A stretch of 26,400 nucleotides of DNA, from positions 1-26,400 of the forward strand of contig JBFKEC010000010.1 of NCBI GenBank assembly GCA_041619315.1. The letters run 5' to 3'. Source of the DNA: Oceanococcus sp041619315 (GTDB lineage: Bacteria > Pseudomonadota > Gammaproteobacteria > Nevskiales > Oceanococcaceae). The notes under the pieces were generated by a model. It had not been told where the DNA came from. It was given only the letters and a program-made list of their open reading frames with translations, and made no database searches. Shown in pieces: positions 15,240 through 22,031 of this stretch (the first letter of the stretch is position 1; the number at the start of each line of letters is the position of its first letter). The translations under genes and the position numbers were made by a program.

Positions 15240-16883
15240 ATGCGAACGGGCTTGCCAGCAACTGCAGCCATGATCTTGCTGTGCCTGTGTCTGACTGGGA
15301 TGGTTAACAGCTGGACGGATTCAGGGCGCGGCTATTCAGCCACTTTGATCGACAACGTTGCATTGCGCTTGTCCCGTGGCGAGCAAACCGGCTTTGTGGA
15401 TTTGTTGCGTGACCAGCGCCCGAATGGTGCCTGGCGCGTGCTGCTGCATGACCGTGATGGTGGTCTGGTGGCCAGTTGGCCGCGTCCTTTGCCGTCGTCC
15501 TGGGGGCTGCTCGCGGCGCCGCTCGAGCATGTGCGCGGCGTGCTCACCGATGTGCTGACCCGATCCCGCCACTGGAGCGTGGATGACGGCGGTCAACAAC
15601 TGGGTGAACTGACGGTCTATCAACTGCGCGGTCTGCTTGGTCTGCCGGCAGCCGGCTGGTTGTACCTGCTCACCAGCATGCTGGCGCTGGGTGCCTTGCT
15701 GGGGCTGGCTCAGCAATCCAGAGTGTCTTCGGCCACAAGCGTGCGCATCGCGCCGCAAGTCAACGACAAGCCGAGCACCTTCGAGCGCCTGGGCCTGCGT
15801 TTGGGTGAGGGCCTCAGCGGTCTGGAGTTGGGTTTGCTGATGACCAATGCCGACGGGCAGGTGGTTTACATGAACGGCGCAGCTCAGCGATTGACCGGAT
15901 GGGCGTTGAAAGATGCTCGCCAACTTCCGGTGCTGTCGGTGCTGCGACCGGATACCTCTGACGCGGCCATGCCCGCACCGGACAGCTGGTTTGGTGATCA
16001 GCGCGGGTCAGCGCGACACGAATGGCAACTGGCAGGGCGCAGCGGCAAAGGGGTATGGGTGGATGTGCAGCGCCTGCCGCTGGAGCGCCACAATGGGCAG
16101 CCGGGTGTGATTCTTCTGGTACTGCGCGACATCGCGCGTGAGCGCCAGCGCATCAACAGTTTGCAGCGTGAGGCTCAGCTCGCAAGTCGGACGTTGGATT
16201 TCATCGCCGATGGTGTGGCCGTGTGCGACCGGTTCGGGCGGATTCGCTGGGGCAATGTGCCCTTGCAACGCATGTTTGATTATGCGGCTGATGAATTGAA
16301 CGGGATGACGCTGGCCAAGTTGCTGCCGGTGCCGTTCCTCAATGAACCAGATATAGGCCTGCAGCAATATGTCGAGGGGCGCGATGATCAGCCGCCGGCG
16401 GTGGTCGGCTGGCGCAAGGACGCGAGCACCGTGCCGGTCGACTTGCAGGTGCGCGAGTTGTTTGATGACAGCTACGCGTATTTGTTGCTGATGCGCAGCC
16501 GCAGCGAGCGTCAGGAGCGTGACAATCTTGTGCTACGCCTGACCCACCTGCAGAAGCATGGTGGCGTGGCCTGGCTGGAGATCGATTCCGACACGCTCTA
16601 CATCAATGACAGCAATGAGCTGGCCCGCACGTGGCTGGGCCAGGACCGAGAGCGCCTGCGCCGCATGACATTGATGCATTTGCTACCGGTGGCCCAGCGC
16701 AAGCAATTGGAGGTTGAACTCAAGGCGCTACGCGAGGGCCGCTCCGAGCGTCTGGATTACGACATGCAATGGCGTGATCGCAGTGGGGTAACCCGCGCGG
16801 TGCGTTTGAGCTTGCTCTATTCCGCCGAGGAGGAGCCGCCCAGATTACTGGCGTGGGCTACGCTGCGGTTCAGTCCAGACTGA
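15240..16883 (+). CDS. Membrane-anchored multi-PAS sensor protein without output domain
   Basis: The product is 547 residues. The ATG at 15240 (after GAGAGAAG) gives a first membrane helix at residues 8-25. Residues 26-138 would be periplasmic and end with a second helix (about 140-163); the periplasmic part has a WRVLLHDRDGGLVASWP strand pattern somewhat like LapD/MoxY-type input domains. In the cytoplasm come PAS domains at about 190-300 (GLLMTNADGQVVYMNGAAQRLTG), 313-420 (GVAVCDRFGRIRWGNVPL) and a weaker third at 438-545. No histidine kinase, GGDEF, EAL, HTH or methyl-accepting segment follows; the protein simply ends. It lies 56 bp after tadG, so it may be co-transcribed with the pilus genes and regulate them by protein contact. 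Its 3' end overlaps the convergent stress-protein gene by 14 bp. Confidence 0.8.
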   Translation: MRTGLPATAAMILLCLCLTGMVNSWTDSGRGYSATLIDNVALRLSRGEQTGFVDLLRDQRPNGAWRVLLHDRDGGLVASWPRPLPSSWGLLAAPLEHVRGVLTDVLTRSRHWSVDDGGQQLGELTVYQLRGLLGLPAAGWLYLLTSMLALGALLGLAQQSRVSSATSVRIAPQVNDKPSTFERLGLRLGEGLSGLELGLLMTNADGQVVYMNGAAQRLTGWALKDARQLPVLSVLRPDTSDAAMPAPDSWFGDQRGSARHEWQLAGRSGKGVWVDVQRLPLERHNGQPGVILLVLRDIARERQRINSLQREAQLASRTLDFIADGVAVCDRFGRIRWGNVPLQRMFDYAADELNGMTLAKLLPVPFLNEPDIGLQQYVEGRDDQPPAVVGWRKDASTVPVDLQVRELFDDSYAYLLLMRSRSERQERDNLVLRLTHLQKHGGVAWLEIDSDTLYINDSNELARTWLGQDRERLRRMTLMHLLPVAQRKQLEVELKALREGRSERLDYDMQWRDRSGVTRAVRLSLLYSAEEEPPRLLAWATLRFSPD

Positions 16884-17298
16884 CCGCGAGCATGTCGCAG
16901 GCACAGCGGTGCAGGACCGTATCCTCAGCGTGATTGAACAGGGCTGAAAGGCCGCTGCGACAATGGTTGCCAACCACCACCAGATCAACGCCGCCCTGCT
17001 GTATGCGTGTTTCCAGCTCGGTGGTGAGGTCGCCATTGACCACGCTGGCACTGGCCGGATTGAGGGCGAAATCTTCGGTCAGCTGGCTAACGAAAGCGCG
17101 GGCCTGATTTTCCAGTTCTTCGGCGATTGGAATCGGTGCCGTGAGCATGGCGTCTTCGGTGCCGGTCAAGGGCACGTATTCAACCACATGCAGCAGTCGC
17201 AGTTCGGCGCCGAATTGCTCGGCCAGCGCTTTGGCCCGCGTGACCACCCGGCGACTGTTGTCGTTCAGGGCCACCAGGCACAGTATCGATTGATACAC
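16870..17298 (-). CDS. UspA-type universal stress protein
   Basis: The product is 142 residues, normal for a single-domain Usp. The start is GTG at 17298, fixed by GGAGG (bases 17309-17305) six bases upstream; translation then gives VYQSILCLVALNDNS, the standard first strand. The frame is open further upstream (to 17418), but that part crosses the divergent promoter region and the UbiB-family start. The C-terminal part reads DLVVVGNHCRSGLSALFNHAEDTVLH…CDMLAVSL, as in E. coli UspA. It lacks the G-x2-G-x9-G-S/T ATP-binding motif of the UspFG/MJ0577 class, so it is probably the non-ATP-binding type. The role is in stress survival; the exact function is unknown. Confidence 0.9.
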   Translation of the reverse strand: MYQSILCLVALNDNSRRVVTRAKALAEQFGAELRLLHVVEYVPLTGTEDAMLTAPIPIAEELENQARAFVSQLTEDFALNPASASVVNGDLTTELETRIQQGGVDLVVVGNHCRSGLSALFNHAEDTVLHRCACDMLAVSLD

Positions 17299-17304
17299 GA
17301 TTTT

Positions 17305-17309
17305 CCTCC
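17305..17309 (-). promoter_or_regulatory. Ribosome binding site that fixes the usp GTG start
   Basis: GGAGG on the - strand, six bases before the GTG at 17298-17296. It selects the short 142-residue form over longer in-frame alternatives. Confidence 0.8.
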
Positions 17310-17321
17310 GGATGCTGCCAT

Positions 17322-17349
17322 GTGTCATCAAGGACGCATGCCCTATAAT
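17322..17349 (+). promoter_or_regulatory. Promoter of the UbiB-family gene
   Basis: GTGTCA (17322-17327), a 16-bp spacer, then a perfect TATAAT (17344-17349). Transcription would start near 17356, giving a leader of about 49 bases. On the opposite strand, TATTAT (17350-17345) overlaps it and could be the -10 element of the usp gene, but its -35 is poor. Confidence 0.55.
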
Positions 17350-17364
17350 AGCGCAGCTTTCTGG

Positions 17365-17393
17365 CCGCCCGAATGTTTCGTGGCGGTCTTTTT
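17365..17393 (+). terminator. Terminator-like hairpin in the leader of the UbiB-family gene (putative attenuator)
   Basis: CCGCCCGAA (17365-17373), loop TGT, TTCGTGGCGG (17377-17386): nine base pairs with one bulged T, followed by TCTTTTT (17387-17393). It lies between the TATAAT promoter and the ATG at 17405, with no + strand gene ending just upstream, so it would act on the gene's own transcript or stop stray antisense-to-usp transcription. Confidence 0.45.
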
Positions 17394-17404
17394 CGGGATG
17401 GAAA

Positions 17405-18691
17405 ATGTTGCAACGCAATAAATCACTCAGGCTTGTCCGTGATGCGCTCAGCAGTGGCTTGCGCCTTGGTCAGACGGCCGGGGTCGTGAGTCGCACCGGG
17501 GTCAACTGGCTGCTCGGGCAGCGACCGCCAGCACCCGTGTTGCTGCGCCAGACCTTCGAGCAGCTCGGAGCTACCTACATCAAGCTGGGACAGTTCGTGG
17601 CCAGTGCCCCGTCACTGTTTCCGCGCGAATACGTGGAAGCCTTCCAGGGTTGTCTGGACGATGTGCCGTGTTTGCCGTTCGAATATATCCGCAAGACCCT
17701 GCAGGACGAATTTGACCAGCCTCTGGATCAGATCTTCAGTCACATCGACGAGAAGCCTCTGGCCTCAGCATCAATCGCCCAGGTTCATGCCGCCACCCTG
17801 GTCAGTGGCGAGGATGTGGTGATCAAGGTTCAGAAGCCCGGTGTCGAGACCGTGCTGGCCACCGATTTCAACGTGCTGTACGCCTCTGCGCGTGTGCTCG
17901 AACGTCTGGTGCCGGGAGCCGATCGGGCCTCGTTGGGTGACATCATCGGTGATGTGCAGGCCACCATGCTGAAGGAATGTGATTTTCTGGCCGAAGCCAA
18001 CAACATCGAGATATTCCGCGAGTTTTTGCGCGATTCGGGCAATCAGTTTGCGCTCGCGCCCAAGGTCTACCATCACGCGACCACCCGTCGTGTACTGACC
18101 ATGGAGCGTTTTTACGGGGTGCCGTTTACGGATCTGGAGTCGATTCGCAAGTACTCGCCGCAGCCCGAATTCACCTTGATCAATGCGCTCAACACCTGGA
18201 TGGATTCACTGGTGCGCTGCCAATTCTTCCATGCCGATGTGCACGCCGGCAATCTCATGGTGCTGGAAGATGGCCGCGTCGGTTTCATTGATTTCGGCAT
18301 CGTCGGTCATATCCGCAAGGAAACCTGGCAGGCCCTGATCGATTTCATGCAGGGCCGTGCGAGTGGCAACTACCTGCTCATGGCGCAATGCATGCTGACC
18401 ATTGGCGTGACCCCGGACGACATCAATGTGAATGATCTGGCTCGCGATCTGCGCGATCTGATTGAATCGGCACAGAACATGATCGAAGGGCCTCTGGAGC
18501 AAAACGTGGATGTCGACGAGGCTGAACGTTTCATGTTGTCGATCGTCGATCTTGGCCGCAAACACGGGGTGCGTTTTCCCAAGGAATTCGCCTTGCTGCT
18601 CAAACAATTGCTGTATTTCGATCGTTACATACAGCTGCTTGCGCCGGACCTGTCACCGTTTGATGACTCGCGTATCCAGTTGATCCACTAA
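17405..18691 (+). CDS. ABC1/AarF/UbiB-family atypical kinase
   Basis: The product is 428 residues. The ATG at 17405 follows CGGGATGGAA and gives a family-like N-terminus. Motifs of the ABC1 family are visible: TYIKLGQF with the K-x-G-Q lysine at residue 60, the Ala-rich loop ASASIAQVH (120-128), VVIKVQKPG with Lys141, catalytic HADVHAGN, and the metal-binding DFG in GFIDFGIVG. The family includes UbiB/Coq8, which supports ubiquinone synthesis through ATPase activity. This protein lacks the two C-terminal membrane helices of E. coli UbiB (546 residues) and is not beside ubiE or ubiJ, so it may be a paralogue with a different lipid-related role. It is monocistronic, with its own promoter and a hairpin in the leader. 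Confidence 0.88.
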   Translation: MLQRNKSLRLVRDALSSGLRLGQTAGVVSRTGVNWLLGQRPPAPVLLRQTFEQLGATYIKLGQFVASAPSLFPREYVEAFQGCLDDVPCLPFEYIRKTLQDEFDQPLDQIFSHIDEKPLASASIAQVHAATLVSGEDVVIKVQKPGVETVLATDFNVLYASARVLERLVPGADRASLGDIIGDVQATMLKECDFLAEANNIEIFREFLRDSGNQFALAPKVYHHATTRRVLTMERFYGVPFTDLESIRKYSPQPEFTLINALNTWMDSLVRCQFFHADVHAGNLMVLEDGRVGFIDFGIVGHIRKETWQALIDFMQGRASGNYLLMAQCMLTIGVTPDDINVNDLARDLRDLIESAQNMIEGPLEQNVDVDEAERFMLSIVDLGRKHGVRFPKEFALLLKQLLYFDRYIQLLAPDLSPFDDSRIQLIH

Positions 18692-18695
18692 TCGC

Positions 18696-18720
18696 CGCGC
18701 GAGCCGCTAAGGCTCGCGTG
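18696..18720. terminator. Hairpin between convergent genes, possible bidirectional terminator
   Basis: CGCGAGCC (18698-18705), loop GCTAA, GGCTCGCG (18711-18718), extendable by two pairs (one G-U). It falls between the stops of the UbiB-family gene (18691) and the DUF4382 gene (18726). Neither side has a T run, so efficiency as an intrinsic terminator is doubtful. Confidence 0.45.
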
Positions 18721-18725
18721 CTGCG

Positions 18726-19601
18726 CTATTCGGCGGTGAAGTTCAGCGTTGTGCTTTGCCCGGCGCTCACGCTGGCGGTATCGCTCGCCACAAAGGTGAT
18801 GCCGTCGAAGCGCAACGGATCATCCAGATCAGCGTTGCAGGTCAGTGCCACGGTGTAGTCGCCGGCCGGCAGAAAGGCCGCGACATAATCGGCGTTCACA
18901 GTGTCACGACTGACCAGTGCGGTGGTCAGTGGATCGGGCAGCGAGCCGTCTATCTCTTCGGGCACGATGTCCGCGCCGGAAAACACATACACCACCCGTC
19001 CCAGAGACGGGTCGTTGTCGTCGTCACAGCCGCTTTCGCTGAGCAGTTCATCCTCGACGTTACCCGAGATGGTGCCGGCCTCGGTATCTTCGATCAGGCG
19101 CATGCGCGGATAGATGATCCGGTCGCCCGCGCTGCTGGAGTCGAGCAGCAGCGAGCTGCGCAAGTCCAGGTGCAGGGTCATGCTGGTGTCGTCATCTTCC
19201 TTGATGCTGAAGTCGGTCGCCGCAGCCAGGCTGCTGCCGGCGTTGAGGGTCAGCGACACTTCACTGCCGTCATTGAAAACCAGGTACGAATCCAGGGTGT
19301 CCGATTCGGCTTCGAGCAGCAGGGTCGCGCGGGTATAGCTGCCCGTGGTCAGTTCTTCGCTGCTGATCAGCCCGCGTGTGCGGCCCCGGCTCAGATTGAC
19401 CGCGTCAATTTCCAGGTCGTCCAGATCAATATCCTGCGTGGTGCCATCTTCACGGGTCAGGCGCAGGGTTTGAATGCGCAGAATCGCGGATTCGACATCC
19501 TCAGGCGGGGTGGCGCTGATGTCGAAACTGACCGCACCTTCGCAGCCGACGAGCGCAGACAGGGCGAAAACAGGGGCAAGGCGTAGGCAGTTCAGAGACA
19601 T
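18726..19601 (-). CDS. DUF4382-type lipoprotein
   Basis: The product is 291 residues. The ATG at 19601 gives a lipoprotein signal with lipobox LVGC (Cys20). The mature part opens with VSFDISATPPEDVESAILRIQTLRLTREDG, and DLDDLEIDAVNLSRGRTRGLISSEELTTGSYTRATL by pattern, which matches DUF4382: surface or periplasmic proteins of unknown function with an Ig-like or carboxypeptidase-regulatory-like beta fold. It is strongly acidic, with a DDDND stretch that could bind a cation. The C-terminal part (about 185-291) contains an AAFLPAGDYTVALTC segment like the beta-sandwich domains of surface proteins. It starts 8 bp after murI and is probably co-transcribed. Only the family call is supported, not a function. 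Confidence 0.72.
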   Translation of the reverse strand: MSLNCLRLAPVFALSALVGCEGAVSFDISATPPEDVESAILRIQTLRLTREDGTTQDIDLDDLEIDAVNLSRGRTRGLISSEELTTGSYTRATLLLEAESDTLDSYLVFNDGSEVSLTLNAGSSLAAATDFSIKEDDDTSMTLHLDLRSSLLLDSSSAGDRIIYPRMRLIEDTEAGTISGNVEDELLSESGCDDDNDPSLGRVVYVFSGADIVPEEIDGSLPDPLTTALVSRDTVNADYVAAFLPAGDYTVALTCNADLDDPLRFDGITFVASDTASVSAGQSTTLNFTAE

Positions 19602-19609
19602 GGCTGTGT

Positions 19610-20422
19610 TCAGTTTGAGGATGCAGGGGCGGTGTGATCCTGCACCACCAGCGCACCGTTGCGCCACTCCCACGACTCCACGATGGCGTCGGTGTCAAAG
19701 TGCTGGTGCAGAAATTGGCTCAGGCGGGCGGGTTGAGCGCTGGACGCGAATCGATGTGGTGCGCCGCTGGATGGGCCGTTCCACAGGCGTTTCACCTGAC
19801 GGGCGACGGCAGGGGCTGGATCAATAATGTGCATTGCGGGGCCGACCACACGACGGATGGCGTCGTGCGCCAGTGGGTAATGGGTGCAGCCCAGAACCAG
19901 AGTGTCTGCACCGCGCGCCAACATCGGCTCAAGCTCGCGGTGCAGCCGTGCATCCAGGTCATCGGCGCCGCATTCTATGGCTTCAGCCAACCCGGGGCAG
20001 TCGCTGGCCACGATCTCGACATGGCCAGCAAAGCGCACTGCGGTGTTGCGCAGCAGAGCCCCTTGCAGGGTGCCGCGAGTTGCCATCAGCCCCACCACCC
20101 CGCTGCGCGTGTGCAGGGCCGCCGGCTTGACCGCCGGCTCCATGCCCACAAACGCAAGCTGCGGAAAGCTCTGGCGCAGATGTTCCAGGGCCGCAGCCGA
20201 GGCGGTGTTGCATGCGACCACGATCAGCTCGGCGCCCTGCTCGCGCAGGGCTTGAGTGGCAGCCGTGCAGAGCTTGCGGATGCTCGCGTGGGTGCGTGGG
20301 CCGTAGGGCAGGTTGGCCTGGTCGGCGAGGTAAATGCAGGGCAGTTCCGGCGCCAGTTGGCGAATGGCCGACCAAACGGTCAGTCCGCCTAGCCCTGAGT
20401 CAAGAATGCCAACGCAAGCCAA
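19610..20422 (-). CDS. murI: Glutamate racemase (MurI)
   Basis: The product is 270 residues. It converts L- to D-glutamate for peptidoglycan in the cytoplasm. Both catalytic cysteines are present: Cys71 in VVACNTAS and Cys179 in LGCTHYPL. The N-terminal GILDSGLGGLTV holds the conserved Asp8 and Ser9, and LPYGPR is at 38-43. The start is TTG (20422-20420): no ATG or GTG precedes the conserved N-terminus within the frame before the cysQ stop, 13 bp away. The ribosome site is weak, so translation may depend on coupling to cysQ. The order cysQ-murI-DUF4382 on the - strand is tight. Confidence 0.95.
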   Translation of the reverse strand: MACVGILDSGLGGLTVWSAIRQLAPELPCIYLADQANLPYGPRTHASIRKLCTAATQALREQGAELIVVACNTASAAALEHLRQSFPQLAFVGMEPAVKPAALHTRSGVVGLMATRGTLQGALLRNTAVRFAGHVEIVASDCPGLAEAIECGADDLDARLHRELEPMLARGADTLVLGCTHYPLAHDAIRRVVGPAMHIIDPAPAVARQVKRLWNGPSSGAPHRFASSAQPARLSQFLHQHFDTDAIVESWEWRNGALVVQDHTAPASSN

Positions 20423-20435
20423 TCGTGTGGTCCGA

Positions 20436-21221
20436 TTAAAGCAGAGCGAGCCAGTCGTACTTGGGCGTACTTACGGCCAGGAAGTGGGGGTTCAGCAATT
20501 CTTCCTTGGTGTTGTAAAGCAACGCCTTGCCGTCGGTCTTGATGACCGCGCCGCCGGCCGCTTCGAGCACGCACTGGCCGGCAGCCGTGTCCCATTCCGA
20601 AGTCAGGCCCAGGCGCGGATAGAAATCCGCACTGCCCTCAGCAATCAGGCAAAACTTGAGTGAACTGCCAGCCGACACCGGCTCGTGCGGCGGAACCTTG
20701 CTCAGCAGGGCATCGACTTCGGGGGCGCGGTGGCTGCGGCTGACCAAGACCTTCCAGTCAGTCTGCGGCAGTGCGCGGCAGCGAATCTGTTCAATCTGGC
20801 CATTCTCATCACGTTTGAATGCGCCGTTTTTGCTGCCCCAGTAGGCGGTGCCCAGAGCCGGAGCCAGCACCACCGAGCGGATGGCTTTGCCATTTTCAAT
20901 CAGCGCAATGTTGACGGTGAATTCGCCGTTACGCTTGATGAACTCCTTGGTCCCGTCGAGCGGATCGACCAGCCAGTATGCGTGCCAACCCTGACGCACA
21001 CCGTATTCCGGTAAGCCGCCTTCTTCGGACAGTACGGGAATGTCCGGGGTGAGGGAGGACAACCCTTCCATGATGACCTTGTGAGCAGCCAGATCGGCCT
21101 GGGTCAGCGGTGATTTGTCGTCTTTGTGTTCGACTTCGATCGCGCCCTCATAGATTTTCATGATGGCATCGCCAGCCCTCTCGGCCAGGGTCAGCAGGGT
21201 TTCGATCTTGGGGTAGTCCAT
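20436..21221 (-). CDS. cysQ: 3'(2'),5'-bisphosphate nucleotidase (CysQ)
   Basis: The product is 261 residues of the inositol-monophosphatase superfamily. It hydrolyses 3'-phosphoadenosine 5'-phosphate (PAP) to AMP, removing the by-product of sulfate assimilation. Metal-binding motifs are visible: SEEGG at 65-69, DPLDGTKEF at 86-94 (Asp86 and Asp89), and EWDTAAGQ near residue 210. The SPLTQADLAAH segment at 37-47 is also typical. The ATG at 21221 gives the full family N-terminus, with no strong Shine-Dalgarno visible. It is the first gene of the cysQ-murI-DUF4382 unit and divergent from the yrfG-like gene, the 120 bp between them holding any promoters. YjhB/Nudix partners are not adjacent. Confidence 0.94.
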   Translation of the reverse strand: MDYPKIETLLTLAERAGDAIMKIYEGAIEVEHKDDKSPLTQADLAAHKVIMEGLSSLTPDIPVLSEEGGLPEYGVRQGWHAYWLVDPLDGTKEFIKRNGEFTVNIALIENGKAIRSVVLAPALGTAYWGSKNGAFKRDENGQIEQIRCRALPQTDWKVLVSRSHRAPEVDALLSKVPPHEPVSAGSSLKFCLIAEGSADFYPRLGLTSEWDTAAGQCVLEAAGGAVIKTDGKALLYNTKEELLNPHFLAVSTPKYDWLALL

Positions 21222-21341
21222 AGGTTTTTGCGCGCAACAGGGCGCGTCATCATTGAGCCAAAGGCGCTGATCTTCTCATACCTGGCGAGCGTGCACAGGT
21301 CCGATGAGACGAGGTTGCCCGCACGCCGCTACCATAGCGCC

Positions 21342-22007
21342 ATGAATGACACGCTTGACTGGGATCGCATCGACACCGTGTTGCTGGACATGGATGGGAC
21401 GGTGCTGGATCTGGCTTTTGACAATTACTTCTGGCTGACACACCTGCCGGCCACCTGGGGCGCGGCACGAGGGCTCAACCCGGAGCAGGCCATGGAGCAG
21501 TTGATGCCGCATTTCATGGGCCTGCGCGGCAGTTTGCGCTGGTACTGCCTGGATCATTGGAGTGAGCTTTTAGAGCTGGATATTGTTCAGCTCAAGCAGG
21601 ATTGCCGCGACATGATTCGTTTTCTGCCCGGTGCAGAAGCCTTTCTGAATCAGGTCAAGGTATCGGGCCGGCGCCTGCTGCTGGTCACCAATGCCCATCC
21701 GGATGCGCTGGCGCTGAAACAGCAGCAGTGCCCGATCCGTGATTATTTCGAGGCCATGCATAGCACGCACAGCTGGGGGCGACCCAAGGAAGATGCGGAA
21801 TTCTGGCGCGCATTTGCGCAGGATTGTGAGGTCGACCTGCAGCGCAGCTTGTTTGTGGATGACAGTGAAGCGGTACTGCGCGGTGCCGTCGCCGGTGGTG
21901 TCAGTCAGGTCTGCGGCATACTCGCGCCTGACACCTCAACCCCGCCGCGTCAGCCGTTTGGTGACTGGCCGCATGTGCACGGCCTTGGGGAACTGAGCGT
22001 GCGCTAG
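21342..22007 (+). CDS. yrfG: HAD-type GMP/IMP nucleotidase (YrfG-like)
   Basis: The product is 221 residues, the same size as E. coli YrfG. HAD motif I is LLDMDGTVLDL (Asp16 and Asp18), motif II is LLVTNAHP, the conserved Lys is in WGRPKEDAEFW, and motif IV is LFVDDSEAVL. The cap segment DNYFWLTHLPATWGAARGL is characteristic of this subgroup. It probably dephosphorylates purine mononucleotides in the cytoplasm. The ATG at 21342 is chosen because MNDTLDWDRIDTVLLDMDGT matches the family start; the upstream open frame runs through the divergent promoter region and has no family similarity. The ribosome site is poor. It is convergent with rhlB, with 24 bp between the stops and no hairpin seen there. 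Confidence 0.88.
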   Translation: MNDTLDWDRIDTVLLDMDGTVLDLAFDNYFWLTHLPATWGAARGLNPEQAMEQLMPHFMGLRGSLRWYCLDHWSELLELDIVQLKQDCRDMIRFLPGAEAFLNQVKVSGRRLLLVTNAHPDALALKQQQCPIRDYFEAMHSTHSWGRPKEDAEFWRAFAQDCEVDLQRSLFVDDSEAVLRGAVAGGVSQVCGILAPDTSTPPRQPFGDWPHVHGLGELSVR

Positions 22008-22031
22008 GTGCGCTGCGCTGACTGAATGGCC

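Noticed and set aside
15180..16883. PAS protein as a frameshifted histidine kinase or diguanylate cyclase
   Set aside because: The DNA after its stop is the opposing usp gene, and no kinase or GGDEF remnants were seen in other frames.
18756..19586. Open frame on the + strand opposite the DUF4382 lipoprotein
   Set aside because: The - strand frame has a lipobox signal peptide and family pattern; the + strand frame has neither.
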